Positions 1 to 5,721 of a DNA stretch of 16,709 nucleotides are shown piece after piece. Source of the stretch: an uncultured Thermomicrobia bacterium (lineage in GTDB: Bacteria > Chloroflexota > Chloroflexia > Thermomicrobiales > JALYUS01); the NCBI GenBank assembly GCA_937968015.1, contig CALBSO010000078.1:1-16709 (forward strand), in the 5' to 3' direction. Under the pieces are notes generated by a model, which was not told the origin of the DNA, did no database searches, and saw only the letters and a program-made list of their open reading frames with translations. The stretch's first letter is position 1; the number at the start of each line of letters is the position of its first letter. A program made the position numbers and the translations under genes.

Positions 1-100
1 AACTTGCATACGTCAGGCTTGCAATCGTCTAAGTTCGATTGGCTGCCTACTTAGCGCCGCAGCGCACCGGCTCGTCCGCTACCAGAGTGAAGCCGGAGCG

Positions 101-128
101 ATGGGGACGATTGACACATCGTCCCCAT
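101..128. terminator. Hairpin downstream of the SnoaL-like gene
   Basis: ATGGGGACGA (101-110) and TCGTCCCCAT (119-128) form a perfect 10-bp stem around an 8-base loop. It lies 55 bases beyond the stop codon of the minus-strand cyclase gene, so it could end that transcript, but no T-run follows on either strand. Apart from this hairpin I see no gene in bases 1-182. Confidence 0.4.
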
Positions 129-182
129 AGTCTCTGCTGACATGAGATCGTCTTCTCTCCGTGTGATGGCGCCGCAACCGCG

Positions 183-599
183 TCAGGGCATCAGCCCGAG
201 CTGCTTCATGAAGGCGACCTGGTCGTAGTAGACCCGGTGGGCGACGATCTTCCCGCCCCGCACCTCGAAGACGTCGCAGTAAGGAAGATCAAGTATCCGA
301 CCGGTCGCCGGCATCTCACCGCCCGGCCCCATCAGCGGCCCGGTGTTCGTGCCGGTGAAGCTGCCCTCGACGATGATCGTGTCGCCCGACTCGATGGCGG
401 TTTTGAGGTTGAGTCGCCCATCGGGAAACGCGGTGTGGAAGGCGGCCATGTAGCCCGTGAATGCCGCGAGCCCGCGCATCGTCCCCGCGCCCGGCTCGAC
501 GGTGACGACATCGGGGCTGAAGAGCGTCGCCGCTCCCTCCCAATCGCCGTTGGCGACCTGTTCGTAATGCATCTCGATCAGTGGCCGCAGCGATGCCAT
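183..599 (-). CDS. SnoaL-like ester cyclase family protein
   Basis: A 138-aa protein of the SnoaL-like polyketide/ester cyclase family (NTF2-like fold). Visible features are the N-terminal helix with HYEQVANGDW, the 'LFSPDVVTVEPG' strand, FHTAFPD near residue 60, the EGSFTGTNTGP strand near 78-88, and a C-terminal DVFEVRGGKIVAHRVYYD stretch ending in KQLGLMP. The family has small-molecule cyclase, isomerase or hydratase members; the substrate cannot be read here. The start is the ATG at 599 because AAGGAGG (605-611) sits 5 bases upstream; an in-frame ATG 30 bases further up lacks such a site. It lies 82 bases downstream of the ABM-fold gene on the same strand and may be cotranscribed. Its C-terminus resembles the truncated cyclase at 12848-13072. 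Confidence 0.85.
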   Translation of the reverse strand: MASLRPLIEMHYEQVANGDWEGAATLFSPDVVTVEPGAGTMRGLAAFTGYMAAFHTAFPDGRLNLKTAIESGDTIIVEGSFTGTNTGPLMGPGGEMPATGRILDLPYCDVFEVRGGKIVAHRVYYDQVAFMKQLGLMP

Positions 600-681
600 G
601 TACCCCTCCTTGTATTGAGAATTGCTCACACTGCCGATGCCCGGACCTCTCTTCGCCTCCCGCTTAGCATGCCGGTCACGC

Positions 682-960
682 TTACAGGGTCAGGGTGTTG
701 CGCACCGGCCAGACCGTCACCTTGGGCGGCGCGATGCCGTGCTTCTGCGTGATCGGCATGATCTGCTCGCCCGCGAACTTCTCCATCGCTTCCTGCGACT
801 CCCACACGTCCACGATCCGGATCCCGCCGCCCTCCATGGGCCCCGCGACGTGGAAGATGCCACCCGGGGCGGTCTTACCGCCGAGGTTCATTTCCTCGAT
901 CACCGCGTCGTACTGCTCGACCGTCCCTGTCGGGAACTCCATCAACACCGCGATTGCCAT
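682..960 (-). CDS. ABM-fold (antibiotic biosynthesis monooxygenase-like) protein
   Basis: A 92-aa protein that looks like a dimeric alpha/beta-barrel (ABM/Dabb-type) domain: VLMEFPTGTVEQYDAVIEEM, then a GGIFHVAGPMEGGGIRIVDV strand pair, then WESQEAMEKFAGEQIMP. Members include cofactor-free monooxygenases, heme-degrading enzymes and stress proteins of unknown substrate; nothing here narrows the choice. The start MAIAVL at 960 is preferred because AAGGAG lies about 8 bases upstream; the open frame extends 24 codons further but that part is not family-like. The upstream DNA holds an 11-bp inverted repeat (983-1050), a possible regulator site. Likely first gene of a two-gene unit with the cyclase. 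Confidence 0.8.
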   Translation of the reverse strand: MAIAVLMEFPTGTVEQYDAVIEEMNLGGKTAPGGIFHVAGPMEGGGIRIVDVWESQEAMEKFAGEQIMPITQKHGIAPPKVTVWPVRNTLTL

Positions 961-982
961 AGCGACGACTCCTTCCGTCTCC

Positions 983-1050
983 GATCCAACCACCAACGCC
1001 CATCGATCGTTGTCTGCCCTGATAAGACGCATGCGATGCGTGGTTGGATC
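983..1050. promoter_or_regulatory. 11-bp perfect inverted repeat upstream of the ABM-fold gene
   Basis: GATCCAACCAC (983-993) is repeated as GTGGTTGGATC (1040-1050), a perfect inverted repeat with 46 bases between the arms. It lies 23 bases upstream of the 960 start codon, where an operator would sit. No convincing -35/-10 pair is visible nearby, so regulatory function is inferred from position only. Confidence 0.4.
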
Positions 1051-1544
1051 TATCGGTCAATCGCCTGCGACGTAATCGTCGCGAGCCGTGTCGGCAGGGG
1101 AAGGGAAAGAGCGCGTCCTCAGAGGAGTTGATCCGCCGACTCTCCAGACTCTTCTCGCCTTTCGATGAGGCTGGCAAAGATGCAGGCACAGTCGTCAGCG
1201 GGGCGCACGGACATGCCACGTCGTACACTTCGCGCCACAATGGACAGTTTTCGTCTTTTCTCGACATCCCCATCAGGTTCCTCCCTGTGGGAGAGCCGCC
1301 AAGGCTTGACCCGATATCTTCCCACATCTTTCTTGAGCGTTGTGCGGAACGCGTTTATGATCAGCACGTCTGCACACCCCATCATGGCCGGCGAGGGCGG
1401 TGTGCAGGCGCTGTCCAATCCGATACCACCTTAACCTGTTGTCTCACAACCGGGGTGCAGTCCAAGTATCACGCAAGAGACGCGGGAGAAGCTTCACCAG
1501 ATGTATTCGAGACTGAGGGCGTGTCTGGTGGATCGCAGGAGCGA
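1051..1544. other. About 500 bases with no recognisable gene
   Basis: Open frames exist on both strands, up to 180 codons, but their translations are rich in R, S, H and C, lack a recognisable domain and lack ribosome-binding sites. I see no RNA gene, IS end or terminator. It may be decayed coding sequence. Confidence 0.5.
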
Positions 1545-1760
1545 CTACTTCCGTCTGAACCAGCTCGCAATGCGGTCCAGGAATGATCCTACCCGTTTCA
1601 CATCCCCGCTGAGTTGCCGACCCTCATACGCCATCTTTGCCTTTGCTGCCTCCGCTTGTCGGGCAGCCTGCATCTCCGGGGTGTTCTCGACGCTCCGGCG
1701 TGCCTCGTTCTCGAGTCTCGCCTTCTCCGTATCCGGATTCGGTGGATTCCCGTAGGTCAT
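1545..1760 (-). CDS. Small charged helical protein, 71 aa, unknown function
   Basis: I do not recognise a family. The 71-aa product starts MTYGNPPNPDTEKARLENEA, continues with an Ala/Glu/Arg-rich stretch likely to be helical (residues 12-45), and ends with an amphipathic basic segment VGSFLDRIASWFRRK that could bind a membrane or nucleic acid. The start is chosen at 1760 because GGAGGG lies 7 bases upstream. Longer in-frame options (1775, 1793, 1985) lack such a site, and the extra N-terminal part reads like non-coding translation. It follows the 1989-2288 gene on the same strand, but the 228-base gap with a terminator-like hairpin suggests separate transcription. Confidence 0.6.
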   Translation of the reverse strand: MTYGNPPNPDTEKARLENEARRSVENTPEMQAARQAEAAKAKMAYEGRQLSGDVKRVGSFLDRIASWFRRK

Positions 1761-1836
1761 CTGACTACCCTCCATGCAGTTGTGTTCCGACATGGCTATT
1801 CTACACCGGTCGTCCAGTACGAGGAAAATAGAGATG

Positions 1837-1861
1837 GGAGGGTTTCGCTTGCGAACCCTCC
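1837..1861 (-). terminator. Terminator-like hairpin
   Basis: GGAGGGTTTCG (1837-1847) pairs with CGAACCCTCC (1852-1861) with one bulged T and a 4-base loop. Read on the minus strand it is followed by a pyrimidine-rich CATCTCTATTTTCC. It lies downstream of the minus-strand gene at 1989-2288 and could be its intrinsic terminator. Confidence 0.4.
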
Positions 1862-1888
1862 TCCATGCGAGATATGACACGAGCAGGA

Positions 1889-1939
1889 TGTCAAGGGCGC
1901 AGTCCCGCAGGGATCGAAGCATTGCTGAGACCCTTGACA
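1889..1939. repeat. Inverted repeat TGTCAAGGG...CCCTTGACA
   Basis: A perfect 9-bp inverted repeat (1889-1897 and 1931-1939) with a 33-base spacer. Its arms match the core of the palindromic repeats at 2379-2422 and 16088-16131 (TGTCAAGG/CCTTGACA), so it may be a divergent third member of that repeat. Each arm contains a TTGACA, but no -10 box sits at a suitable distance. Confidence 0.5.
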
Positions 1940-1988
1940 GGAGCGTGTCCGCGTCCCGCCGCATCTGTTGCGCCGTGCACCGCACGCG

Positions 1989-2288
1989 TTAGCGCTGGGG
2001 CATGATCTCGACGATCGTTTCCCCGCGATTGGTACTCTCTGCCCGGCTTCCCATGCTGTCGAGCGTCCGTGACCATGCCTCCGCCTCAGAGCGGAACGCC
2101 TCGGCGCTCTCCTTGTTCTCCCAGACGCTGATCGCCGTGTTCACCCCCTGCTCCGCGTCGGCGACGAGATAGAAGCCGATGAAGCCGGGGGCTTGTCGCA
2201 GTTTGGGGAAGAACTCTTGCTCGGCACGCGCGCGGGTCTCCTGCGTGCGTGCGGGATCGAACCGACGACGGCTGACCGTGGTGTACAT
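1989..2288 (-). CDS. ABM-fold (antibiotic biosynthesis monooxygenase-like) protein
   Basis: A 99-aa protein with the dimeric alpha/beta-barrel pattern: RARAEQEFFPKLRQAPGFIGFYLVADAE, then NTAISVWENKESAEAFRSEAEAW, then a final strand ETIVEIM. The 'P-GF-G-Y' and 'SVWE-keSaeaF' patterns are typical of ABM-type monooxygenase-like proteins; the substrate is unknown. AAAGGAT lies about 5 bases before the ATG at 2288. It is a second, clearly different paralog of the gene at 682-960. A TATGAT at 2343-2348 (minus strand) is a possible -10 without a matching -35. Confidence 0.8.
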   Translation of the reverse strand: MYTTVSRRRFDPARTQETRARAEQEFFPKLRQAPGFIGFYLVADAEQGVNTAISVWENKESAEAFRSEAEAWSRTLDSMGSRAESTNRGETIVEIMPQR

Positions 2289-2378
2289 GGCAGATCCTTT
2301 CTCGGCGCACCCGACGCCGACTGCGGAATGGTTGACGCGCCGATCATACCAGAAACGGGAGTACCTCTCCCGCAGTGT

Positions 2379-2434
2379 CTGTCAAGGCCAACGAGCGACC
2401 GCAGGGAAGCGTGCCTTGACAGAAACACCCTCTG
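2379..2434. repeat. Palindromic repeat, copy 1
   Basis: CTGTCAAGGC (2379-2388) and GCCTTGACAG (2413-2422) are perfect 10-bp inverted arms with a 24-base spacer, followed by AAACACCCTCTG. The right arm plus this tail, 22 bases in all, recurs exactly on the minus strand at 16097-16076 upstream of another toxin-antitoxin module. The spacer starts CAACGAGCGA, near-identical to the spacer of the 16.1 kb copy. Confidence 0.75.
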
Positions 2435-2448
2435 ATTTGGCTTTCTCG

Positions 2449-2477
2449 GGGAAGCGGAGTAAAAATGCTCGCTTCCC
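2449..2477. promoter_or_regulatory. GGGAAGC hairpin upstream of the AbrB/PIN module
   Basis: GGGAAGCG (2449-2456) and CGCTTCCC (2470-2477) form an 8-bp stem with an AT-rich 13-base loop, followed by TTTCTCTATAC. The same arrangement, with a GGGAAGCATT stem followed by TTTGTATA, occurs on the minus strand at 16062-16036, so this is part of a shared upstream block. It could be an antitoxin operator or a transcription attenuator. Confidence 0.5.
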
Positions 2478-2499
2478 TTTCTCTATACTCAGCCACTAC

Positions 2500-2529
2500 T
2501 TGACCGCACAACAAGCCGTTTGCTATACT
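2500..2529 (+). promoter_or_regulatory. Sigma70-type promoter of the first AbrB/PIN module
   Basis: TTGACC (2500-2505), an 18-base spacer ending in TGC (extended -10), and TATACT (2524-2529). The start codon follows 32 bases later. The downstream leader GTATGACTTTCGGAGGAA is nearly the same as that of the 3890 module, so the two leaders share ancestry. Confidence 0.75.
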
Positions 2530-2561
2530 CTCAGAAGGTATGACTTTCGGAGGAATTGACC

Positions 2562-2873
2562 ATGGCACGACCAGAACCGCATGGACACAAACTCGTTCGG
2601 GTACAGGAAAAGGGGCAAGTGACCCTGCCTGCCGACGTGCGCAAGAAGACCGGTCTCAAGAAGGGCGATCTTGTTTCCGTCACGACCACCGCAGACGGCG
2701 TGCTCATCACGCCGGTGGCAGTCACAGCGATCAAGGGCTCCCCGTGGCTCAAAGAACTGCACGACTATTTCGCACCGGTGCGGGCAGAGGCAGTCGAGAA
2801 AGGCTACACGCAAGCGGAGATTGACACCGCGATTGACAAGGCGGTGGTGGCTGTCCGTGCACGCGCACGATGA
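2562..2873 (+). CDS. AbrB/MazE-family (SpoVT-AbrB domain) antitoxin
   Basis: A 103-aa antitoxin. Residues 10-57 form a SpoVT/AbrB swapped-hairpin DNA-binding domain: KLVRVQEKGQVTLPADVRKK, then GLKKGDLVSVTTTADGVLITP. Residues 58-103 (SPWLKELHDYFAPVRAEAVE... QAEIDTAIDKAV) are the expected toxin-binding tail. The ATG at 2562 is chosen because GGAGGAA (2549-2555) lies 6 bases upstream; a TTG six bases earlier is less likely. The stop overlaps the start of the PIN gene by ATGA, a sign of translational coupling. It probably neutralises that PIN ribonuclease and represses its own promoter. The N-domain is nearly identical to that of the 3890 antitoxin, while the tail is unrelated. Confidence 0.88.
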   Translation: MARPEPHGHKLVRVQEKGQVTLPADVRKKTGLKKGDLVSVTTTADGVLITPVAVTAIKGSPWLKELHDYFAPVRAEAVEKGYTQAEIDTAIDKAVVAVRARAR

Positions 2874-3292
2874 GAGTGGTCTTTGACACGGTCGGGTTTG
2901 TCCGCGGGCTGATCAATCCCCTGAGTCGCTGGGGACACATCCTCTACGAGTATGCCGATTCGTATGAGCTCGTGGTGTCCGAACCGATTGTGCTTGAAAT
3001 CCTCGACGTGCTGCGTCGCCCGGAAGTCTCCCGGTTGTTTCGCACGCTCCCCGGTCGCGATCCGGCAGCCATTCTTGCCATCCTCCAAGCAGCCGACGCT
3101 GTAGATGTGGCAGACATTCCCGCGGTGAGTCGAGACCCCAAAGACGATAAGTTCTTGGCAACGGCGCTTGCCGCTGGCGCAGCGTACTTGGTCAGTGAAG
3201 ACAAGGATTTGACGGATATCGGGGAGTACGAAGGCATCAGGATCATTCGGGGCGCGGACTTCTTCGATATCCTGATGGGAGAGAGGCAATAA
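2870..3292 (+). CDS. PIN-domain toxin (VapC-like ribonuclease)
   Basis: A 140-aa PIN-domain protein, probably a Mg-dependent endoribonuclease toxin. The acidic set is visible: D6 in VVFDTVGFVRGLIN, E43 in VLEIL, D92/D93 in DPKDDKFLATA, and D111/D113 in VSEDKDL. Sequence style fits the 'putative toxin component, PIN family' group rather than classical VapC; the usual Asn after DT is replaced by Val, as in some members of that group. It overlaps the AbrB antitoxin stop by 4 bases and so forms an antitoxin-first pair. The DNA or RNA target is not predictable from sequence. Confidence 0.88.
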   Translation: MRVVFDTVGFVRGLINPLSRWGHILYEYADSYELVVSEPIVLEILDVLRRPEVSRLFRTLPGRDPAAILAILQAADAVDVADIPAVSRDPKDDKFLATALAAGAAYLVSEDKDLTDIGEYEGIRIIRGADFFDILMGERQ

Positions 3293-3317
3293 CCAGGGAG
3301 AAGGCCAGAGAGGGCGT

Positions 3318-3749
3318 ATGGCGAAAGAACTCTACACCGTCAATCCGGATGATGATCTTGCCCGACGACTTGCGGAGGCAGCCGGGCAGCCCGTCATCAT
3401 TGAGGCGAACGGCGTGCGGTATCGCATTGAGCCGGAAGACCCGTTCGCCTTCTACGATCCGGAGAAGATGAGAGCGGCGATTGACGCTGGCGCCGGTGCG
3501 TTCACGGGCATGGATGTTGAGCAGTTCCTGGCCGAGATCCGCGAGGCGCGCGGGCACGGGCCGGAGACCGATGCGGAGCATCGCGCGCTCTTTCGCCGGA
3601 TCGTGCAGGAAGCAAAGCCCACACCGAAACCCACCGAGTACGGGCCGGCATCGCGCTACGGGCGGGACAGCCACAGCAATGGGCGGTATAACGAGGCGCT
3701 GGACGAGTACGAGGCAGCGCTGCTCACGCGGATCGACGCGGACACCTGA
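3318..3749 (+). CDS. Phd-like antitoxin-family protein with extended C-terminus, no adjacent toxin
   Basis: A 143-aa protein. Residues 8-42 (NPDDDLARRLAEAAGQPVII... GVRYRIEPED) resemble the small Phd/YefM-like N-domain seen at 15683-15988, and residues 46-75 (YDPEKMRAAIDAGAGAFTGM... FLAEIREARG) match that protein's toxin-binding tail. Beyond residue 80 it carries an unusual extension; GRDSHSNGRY near 113-123 recalls the RGQDS-GRP end of the homolog, as if a segment had been inserted. It starts 25 bases after the PIN gene, with GAGAGGG 4 bases before the ATG, so it may be a third gene of that operon. No toxin of its own follows: the next module's promoter starts 80 bases later. It could be an orphan or surplus antitoxin. 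Confidence 0.7.
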   Translation: MAKELYTVNPDDDLARRLAEAAGQPVIIEANGVRYRIEPEDPFAFYDPEKMRAAIDAGAGAFTGMDVEQFLAEIREARGHGPETDAEHRALFRRIVQEAKPTPKPTEYGPASRYGRDSHSNGRYNEALDEYEAALLTRIDADT

Positions 3750-3828
3750 AGGTCGAGCGATTAGATTGATCATCCGACGAATCCTCACCGCAGTCTCATC
3801 CACGGCTCCGGCACAGCCATCATCGTCG

Positions 3829-3857
3829 TTGACAGGCGAGGGGCGATTCGCTATACT
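3829..3857 (+). promoter_or_regulatory. Consensus sigma70 promoter of the second AbrB/PIN module
   Basis: TTGACA (3829-3834), a 17-base spacer and TATACT (3852-3857), close to the full consensus. The antitoxin ATG at 3890 follows after a leader of about 25 bases containing GGAGGAA. The same -35, spacing and -10 occur at 11848-11820 on the minus strand. Confidence 0.85.
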
Positions 3858-3889
3858 TGCCATGAAGTATGACTTTCGGAGGAACAACC

Positions 3890-4189
3890 ATGGCAGCACC
3901 CGAACGCACCCCACAACCGAAACTCGTCCGCATCCAGGAGAAGGGGCAGGTGACTCTGCCCGCCGACGTGCGCCGTAAGCTTGGGCTCAAGAAGGGTGAT
4001 CTCGTCTCGGTCACCCAGACTGAAGACGGCATCCTGATCACCCCGCAGGAAGTGATGGCCAACAAACTATTGGACCAGATCGGGAACGCGCTACGGGAGA
4101 GAGGCTTGACGCTCGACGATCTGATCGAGTCCGGCCGGGAGATCCGCGGCAAGATCGTTCAAGAGAAGTATGGCATCAAGACCCCGTAA
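3890..4189 (+). CDS. AbrB/MazE-family (SpoVT-AbrB domain) antitoxin
   Basis: A 99-aa antitoxin with a SpoVT/AbrB DNA-binding domain at residues 11-55 (KLVRIQEKGQVTLPADVRRK, GLKKGDLVSV, EDGILITP). A distinct tail, residues 59-99, reads KLLDQIGNALRERGLTLDDL followed by IESGREIRGKIVQEKYGIK. The start at 3890 follows GGAGGAA (3878-3884) by 5 bases; the upstream in-frame ATG at 3869 precedes that site and is rejected. It overlaps the PIN gene by 20 bases. Its head is almost the same as the antitoxin at 2562, while its tail matches the stand-alone protein at 10896-11069, so it is a head-tail recombinant of parts present elsewhere in the window. Confidence 0.88.
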   Translation: MAAPERTPQPKLVRIQEKGQVTLPADVRRKLGLKKGDLVSVTQTEDGILITPQEVMANKLLDQIGNALRERGLTLDDLIESGREIRGKIVQEKYGIKTP

Positions 4190-4604
4190 AGTCTTCCTCG
4201 ATACCAGTGTGCTGATGGCCGCGACCATTTCCGCCCGGGGGTCCGCGCGCGACCTCGTCAATCGGGGATTTCGCGGCGAGTATGAGTTGATCATCTCTGC
4301 CGATGTCATCGAGGAATGCGCGCGCAATCTGCGGGCAAAGGCGCCCGAGGCCCTCCCGCTCTTCGTGGCATTCCTGACATTGCTCACCCATCGTGCCGAG
4401 CCAACTACGGAGCGGGTTGCACAGGCAGCGGCGACGATCGAACCGAAGGATGCGCCGATTGTGGCCGCCGCGGCACTCGTCAAGGCGGACTATCTGGCGA
4501 GCTACGACCGGCGACACCTGCTCGCGAAACGCGCGGAAATCGAGGAGGCATACGGCATCGTGACCGCCACGCCCGATGACATCCTCCGGGAGACACAGCC
4601 GTGA
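4170..4604 (+). CDS. PIN-domain toxin (VapC-like ribonuclease)
   Basis: A 144-aa PIN-domain protein. Acidic positions fit the fold: D11 in VFLDTSVLMAA, E48/E49 in ADVIEECARNL, D94 in EPKDAPIVAAA and D113 in LASYDRRHLL. It begins inside the antitoxin gene (20-base overlap) with a weak AGAGAAG site directly before the ATG, so translation is probably coupled. It belongs to a different PIN subgroup from the 2870 toxin, consistent with the different tail on its antitoxin. Its stop overlaps a GTG that opens a 26-codon ORF. Confidence 0.87.
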   Translation: MASRPRKVFLDTSVLMAATISARGSARDLVNRGFRGEYELIISADVIEECARNLRAKAPEALPLFVAFLTLLTHRAEPTTERVAQAAATIEPKDAPIVAAAALVKADYLASYDRRHLLAKRAEIEEAYGIVTATPDDILRETQP

Positions 4605-4681
4605 CCACCCCGGTGACTATCCAACTCAGCGCAGAGGAGTACGAGGCAGCATTGTTGAAGCGGTTAGCGGCGAAAAGGTGA
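4601..4681 (+). CDS. Very small ORF (26 aa) coupled to the PIN gene
   Basis: A GTG at 4601 overlaps the PIN stop (GTGA) and opens a 26-codon frame reading VTTPVTIQLSAEEYEAALLK and ending RLAAKR. The EYEAALL motif resembles the C-terminal EYEAALLTR of the antitoxin-like protein at 3318-3749, and the DNA shares GAGTACGAGGCAGC with it. It may be a genuine small third gene or the remaining N-terminus of a longer protein; the IS5 element begins only about 10-20 bases after the stop. Confidence 0.4.
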   Translation: MTTPVTIQLSAEEYEAALLKRLAAKR

Positions 4682-4690
4682 ACGAGTGCG

Positions 4691-5515
4691 CCAGCCTTGA
4701 GAGCCTGTGTGTAAAGCCACTCAGGGTGGTTCGAGTCGTTTGAGCATCACCTGGATCATCGCGATCAGCACGATCGCCTCGCTGCTCTCCGGTAGCTCCT
4801 CGTAGTCTTTGCTCAGGATGCGATACCGCCCGAACCAGCCGAATGTCCGCTCCACCACCCAGCGGCGCGGCAGCACCGTGAACCCCACCGCATCCGTCGC
4901 CCGCGTCACGATCTCGACTGTCCAGCCCCAGGTCAGCTTCACCAACTCCGCGACCTGCCCGCCGTAGCCGCCATCCGCCCAGATCAGCCGCAGCCGGGGA
5001 AACCGCCCGGCCAACTTCGCCAGCACCGCGTACGCCCCGTCCCGATCCGGCACGTTCGCCGCATGGACGACCACCGCCAGCAGCAAGCCCATCGTATCCA
5101 CGACGATGTGCCGCTTGCGTCCCTTCACACGCTTGTGCGCGTCATAGCCGCGCAGCCCCCTTTTTCCGTCGTCTTCACCGACTGGCTGTCGATGATCGCC
5201 GCACTCGGCGTCGGCTCGCGCCCTGCTTTGACCCGCACCTGCTCGCGCAAGGTGTCGTGGACGATCTGCCATGTGCCATCGCGTCGCCAGATGCGGTAGT
5301 AGCCCGCCACCGTGCCCCACGGCGGGAAATCGCGGGGCATCTGCCGCCAGTGACAGCCCGTCTTGGTGCGATAGAAGATCGCGTCCACGACGGCGCGGAT
5401 GTCCACCGAGCGGGGACGACCGCCGGGCTTCGCAGATGGGACGAGCGGGGCGAGACGTTCCCACTGAGCGTCGGTCATGTCGGATGGATACGTCGGCTCT
5501 CTCATCCTCCCAGTC
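4691..5515 (-). mobile_element. IS5-family insertion sequence, right end not found
   Basis: It holds the IS5-type transposase at 4721-5505. The left boundary is placed near 4691-4705, where a GAGCCTGTGTGTAAAGCC motif looks like a terminal repeat. No inverted copy of that motif is seen upstream of the transposase start. Instead an IS256-type terminal repeat begins at 5516, only 10 bases from the start codon, so this IS5 copy was probably cut on that side. Exact ends are uncertain. Confidence 0.55.
4721..5505 (-). CDS. IS5-family transposase split over two frames (-1 shift at A5G5)
   Basis: A DDE transposase of about 261 aa if a -1 shift joins the two frames. Frame one starts at 5505 (MREPTYPSDMTDAQWERLAP) and contains the first catalytic Asp, D106, in AIIDSQSVK. 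Frame two continues RGYDAHKRVKGRKRHIVVDT and holds the second Asp in LIWADGGYGG and the Glu in RRWVVERTFGW, ending ...MLKRLEPP at 4721. The change point is the run AAAAAGGGGG (minus strand, 5165-5156). Stepping back one base restores EKGGLRGYDA, the expected family sequence. Several IS5 members use programmed frameshifting, so this may be functional; loss of one G is the alternative. Confidence 0.8.
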
Positions 5516-5541
5516 GGTTGTGTCCGGAAAGGTCTGTAAAT
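5516..5541 (+). repeat. IS256-type terminal inverted repeat (left-facing copy)
   Basis: The 26 bases start GGTTGTGTCCG and end TCTGTAAAT; they match the IS256 right end at 9120-9095 (minus strand) at 23 of 26 positions, in inverted orientation. IS256-family ends typically carry the TGTCCGT...TGTAAA pattern with the tip on the GG side, so the element should extend rightward from 5516. It is separated by 10 bases from the IS5 transposase start. Confidence 0.65.
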
Positions 5542-5591
5542 CCCTCCACGCTGCCGGGCGAATCATCCCCTCCTCTCACCCTTTACGCTTC

Positions 5592-5653
5592 GGCGGGGCT
5601 TCGCAAGGTCTCCCCGCCACAAGGGCATCGTCTTCCTCCGACGAAACTTCGTC
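5592..5653. terminator. Two hairpins downstream of the hydrolase gene
   Basis: GGCGGGG (5592-5598) pairs with CCCCGCC (5612-5618), and GACGAA (5640-5645) pairs with TTCGTC (5648-5653). Both lie between the hydrolase stop (5722, minus strand) and the 5516 repeat, where transcription of the operon should end. No T-run follows, so intrinsic termination is only possible. Confidence 0.3.
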
Positions 5654-5721
5654 GCCCTGATTCCGCGCGTTGTTTCGTCCCCACGCCGATGTGCGCCTCC
5701 GCCTCCAACCCGTGGATGCGC

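Noticed and set aside
875..1327. A 150-codon minus-strand frame overlapping the ABM-fold gene start
   Set aside because: Arg-rich low-sense translation that overlaps a better supported gene in another frame.
1438..1450. GTTGT/ACAAC hairpin
   Set aside because: A 5-bp stem is too short to claim as a site without a gene end beside it.
1044..1586. A 180-codon plus-strand frame in the gene-poor stretch
   Set aside because: No ribosome site and no recognisable motif; composition looks like translated non-coding DNA.
5626..5639. A 14-base match to the IS256 transposase start region at 9016, possible IS remnant
   Set aside because: About one such match is expected by chance in a window this size, and its orientation does not fit a mirrored IS end.
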